Source of the DNA: Microbulbifer sp. YPW1
Lineage (GTDB): Bacteria; Pseudomonadota; Gammaproteobacteria; Pseudomonadales; Cellvibrionaceae
Length of the DNA: 64,000 nt
Assembly: GCF_013367775.1 (NCBI RefSeq)
Contig: NZ_CP055157.1
Span: 2,683,001 to 2,747,000 of the forward strand
Reading direction: 5' to 3'
The stretch's first letter is position 1. Every line of letters starts with the position of its first letter. The position numbers and the translations under genes are program-made. Under the pieces are notes generated by a model. It saw only the letters and a list, made by a program, of their open reading frames with translations. It did no database searches and was not told the DNA's origin. Below are positions 63,256 through 64,000 of the stretch, in pieces.

Positions 63256-64000
63256 ATGATTGTGTGCGCTGTATTTTTTTCTATGACTCTTTCCGCGTTC
63301 GCACAGGAAGTTGTATTCAGTGCGAAGGTGATGGGGCCGGTATCGAATATTTATTCATATTCTGCCGATGCGATTGGTGGTAGTGGCGCAAATATAAAAC
63401 TGAAAAAAATTACCGAGAATATTCGTTGGCGGGATATCGATGCCGATATTTCGTCGCAGGGCTTGGTGGTATTTTCCTCCAATCGTGATGGTGATGAAAA
63501 TATCGATATTTCCAAAAACGATGAAGCGTTTGACCTCTATTTATATAGGGGGAACCAGGGTTCTTTGACGCCGCTCACCAGAACACCTGAAAACGAAATC
63601 TCCCCCAAATTTAGTCCGGACGGACATCGCGTGGCATTTATACGCGCGCGCAAAAATCTGGTGGTGCTGGCACTTGGGTCGGGGGAAACGCGTGTGCAGC
63701 TAGAAGTTGAGGAGATTCTGGATTTTGACTGGTCTCCGGATGGGAAGAGTCTCGCCATCGCAGCGCGCGATTCCAGCGGCGGAAAGATTCTGCTTGCGGA
63801 ATGTGCCCTAGATTGTGTGCAACAGACTGCATCCATCAGTGAGTTGGCAAGTTTTCTGCGGCAGTCGAGTGCGCACGACGCATCTAATGGGCACCGTCGT
63901 TGTAAAGCCTGCGGTAGCGTGGTGGCGCTGGCATGGTCGCCCACGGGTGATCGCTTGGCCTTTGTGTTTCATCCGGATACGCCGGCAGCCCGCAGTCTCT
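63256..64000 (+). CDS. Secreted beta-propeller (PD40/TolB-like) protein, 3' cut by window edge
   Basis: The frame is open from the ATG at 63256 to the end of the window (248 residues visible); an in-frame ATG at 63193 would add 21 residues. Neither has a clear Shine-Dalgarno. MIVCAVFFSMTLSAFAQ looks like a signal peptide. Then repeated propeller motifs appear: SPKFSPDGHRVAFI (about 119-132), FDWSPDGKSLAIA (about 158-170) and LAWSPTGDRLAFV (about 227-239), as in TolB-type/PD40 sheets. Two Cys pairs (CALDC and CKAC) in the third unit may form disulfides. The first 120 codons are AT-richer and use rarer codons, then composition returns to the window average. The full protein could be a propeller-peptidase or propeller-amidohydrolase; the visible part does not decide. 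Confidence 0.75.
   Translation, partial: MIVCAVFFSMTLSAFAQEVVFSAKVMGPVSNIYSYSADAIGGSGANIKLKKITENIRWRDIDADISSQGLVVFSSNRDGDENIDISKNDEAFDLYLYRGNQGSLTPLTRTPENEISPKFSPDGHRVAFIRARKNLVVLALGSGETRVQLEVEEILDFDWSPDGKSLAIAARDSSGGKILLAECALDCVQQTASISELASFLRQSSAHDASNGHRRCKACGSVVALAWSPTGDRLAFVFHPDTPAARSL

Noticed and set aside
62988..63383. Possible small gene of 131 codons in the AT-rich region
   Set aside because: Rich in Phe, Cys, His and Ser with no family character; overlaps the better supported propeller gene in another frame.

Overview
The window looks like chromosome of a marine, carbohydrate-degrading gammaproteobacterium of the Cellvibrionales/Microbulbifer type. The evidence is moderately high GC, Pseudomonas-like gene order in the housekeeping blocks, a Gln/Met tRNA pair, and a TonB-receptor/flavin-halogenase/SapC cassette typical of polymer-degrading marine bacteria. 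The genus is an inference; no rRNA is present. I see no insertion sequence, prophage, CRISPR array or replication origin.

Layout. 1-2.2 kb: the end of GAPDH, then pyruvate kinase. 2.2-8.4 kb: an accessory nutrient cassette with a TonB-dependent receptor behind a promoter carrying two tandem LacI-type operators, a flavin-dependent 'tryptophan halogenase', a DUF6445-like protein with a 2OG-Fe(II) oxygenase-type HxD...H motif, and a SapC-family protein. 8.5-11 kb: a TauE/SafE permease, tRNA-Gln, tRNA-Met and an EamA transporter. 11-18.6 kb, minus strand: ychF, pth, rplY, prs, a second identical tRNA-Gln, ispE, lolB and a TPR lipoprotein, diverging from hemA-prfA-prmC (19-22.2 kb). 22.3-31.8 kb: mixed transporters and enzymes (CDF, a secreted AstE/AspA-like metalloprotein, MATE, DoxX, RhlB-type helicase, CysZ, PA4642-family, secreted amidase). 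31.9-35.2 kb: gatCAB, diverging from the shape and envelope block mreBCD-maf-rng-yhdP (35.6-44.8 kb). 44.9-50.9 kb: an unrecognised membrane protein, a parvulin, a YpfJ zinc peptidase, a LON-domain protein and DUF2339. 51-62.8 kb: proA-nadD-rsfS-rlmH-mrdA-rodA-mltB-rlpA-dacA-ybeD-lipB-lipA. The window ends inside a low-GC region with a secreted beta-propeller gene cut by the edge.

How the genes work together. Two blocks (mreBCD and mrdA-rodA-mltB-rlpA-dacA) together encode the cell-elongation peptidoglycan machinery. The hemA and prs blocks join translation quality control (Pth, PrfA/PrmC, YchF, L25) with precursor supply (PRPP, isoprenoid, tetrapyrrole) and lipoprotein sorting (LolB). The lip operon makes lipoyl cofactors.

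Most notable non-coding signals: two dispersed structured elements at 28.8 and 45.8 kb, whose arms differ in sequence but stay paired around a near-identical 26-nt one-sided bulge, both in convergent 3'-3' gaps; a four-hairpin array at 14.8 kb sharing loop sequence with one of them; a REP-like inverted pair at 22.25 kb; and mreC, which appears to start at an ATT codon.
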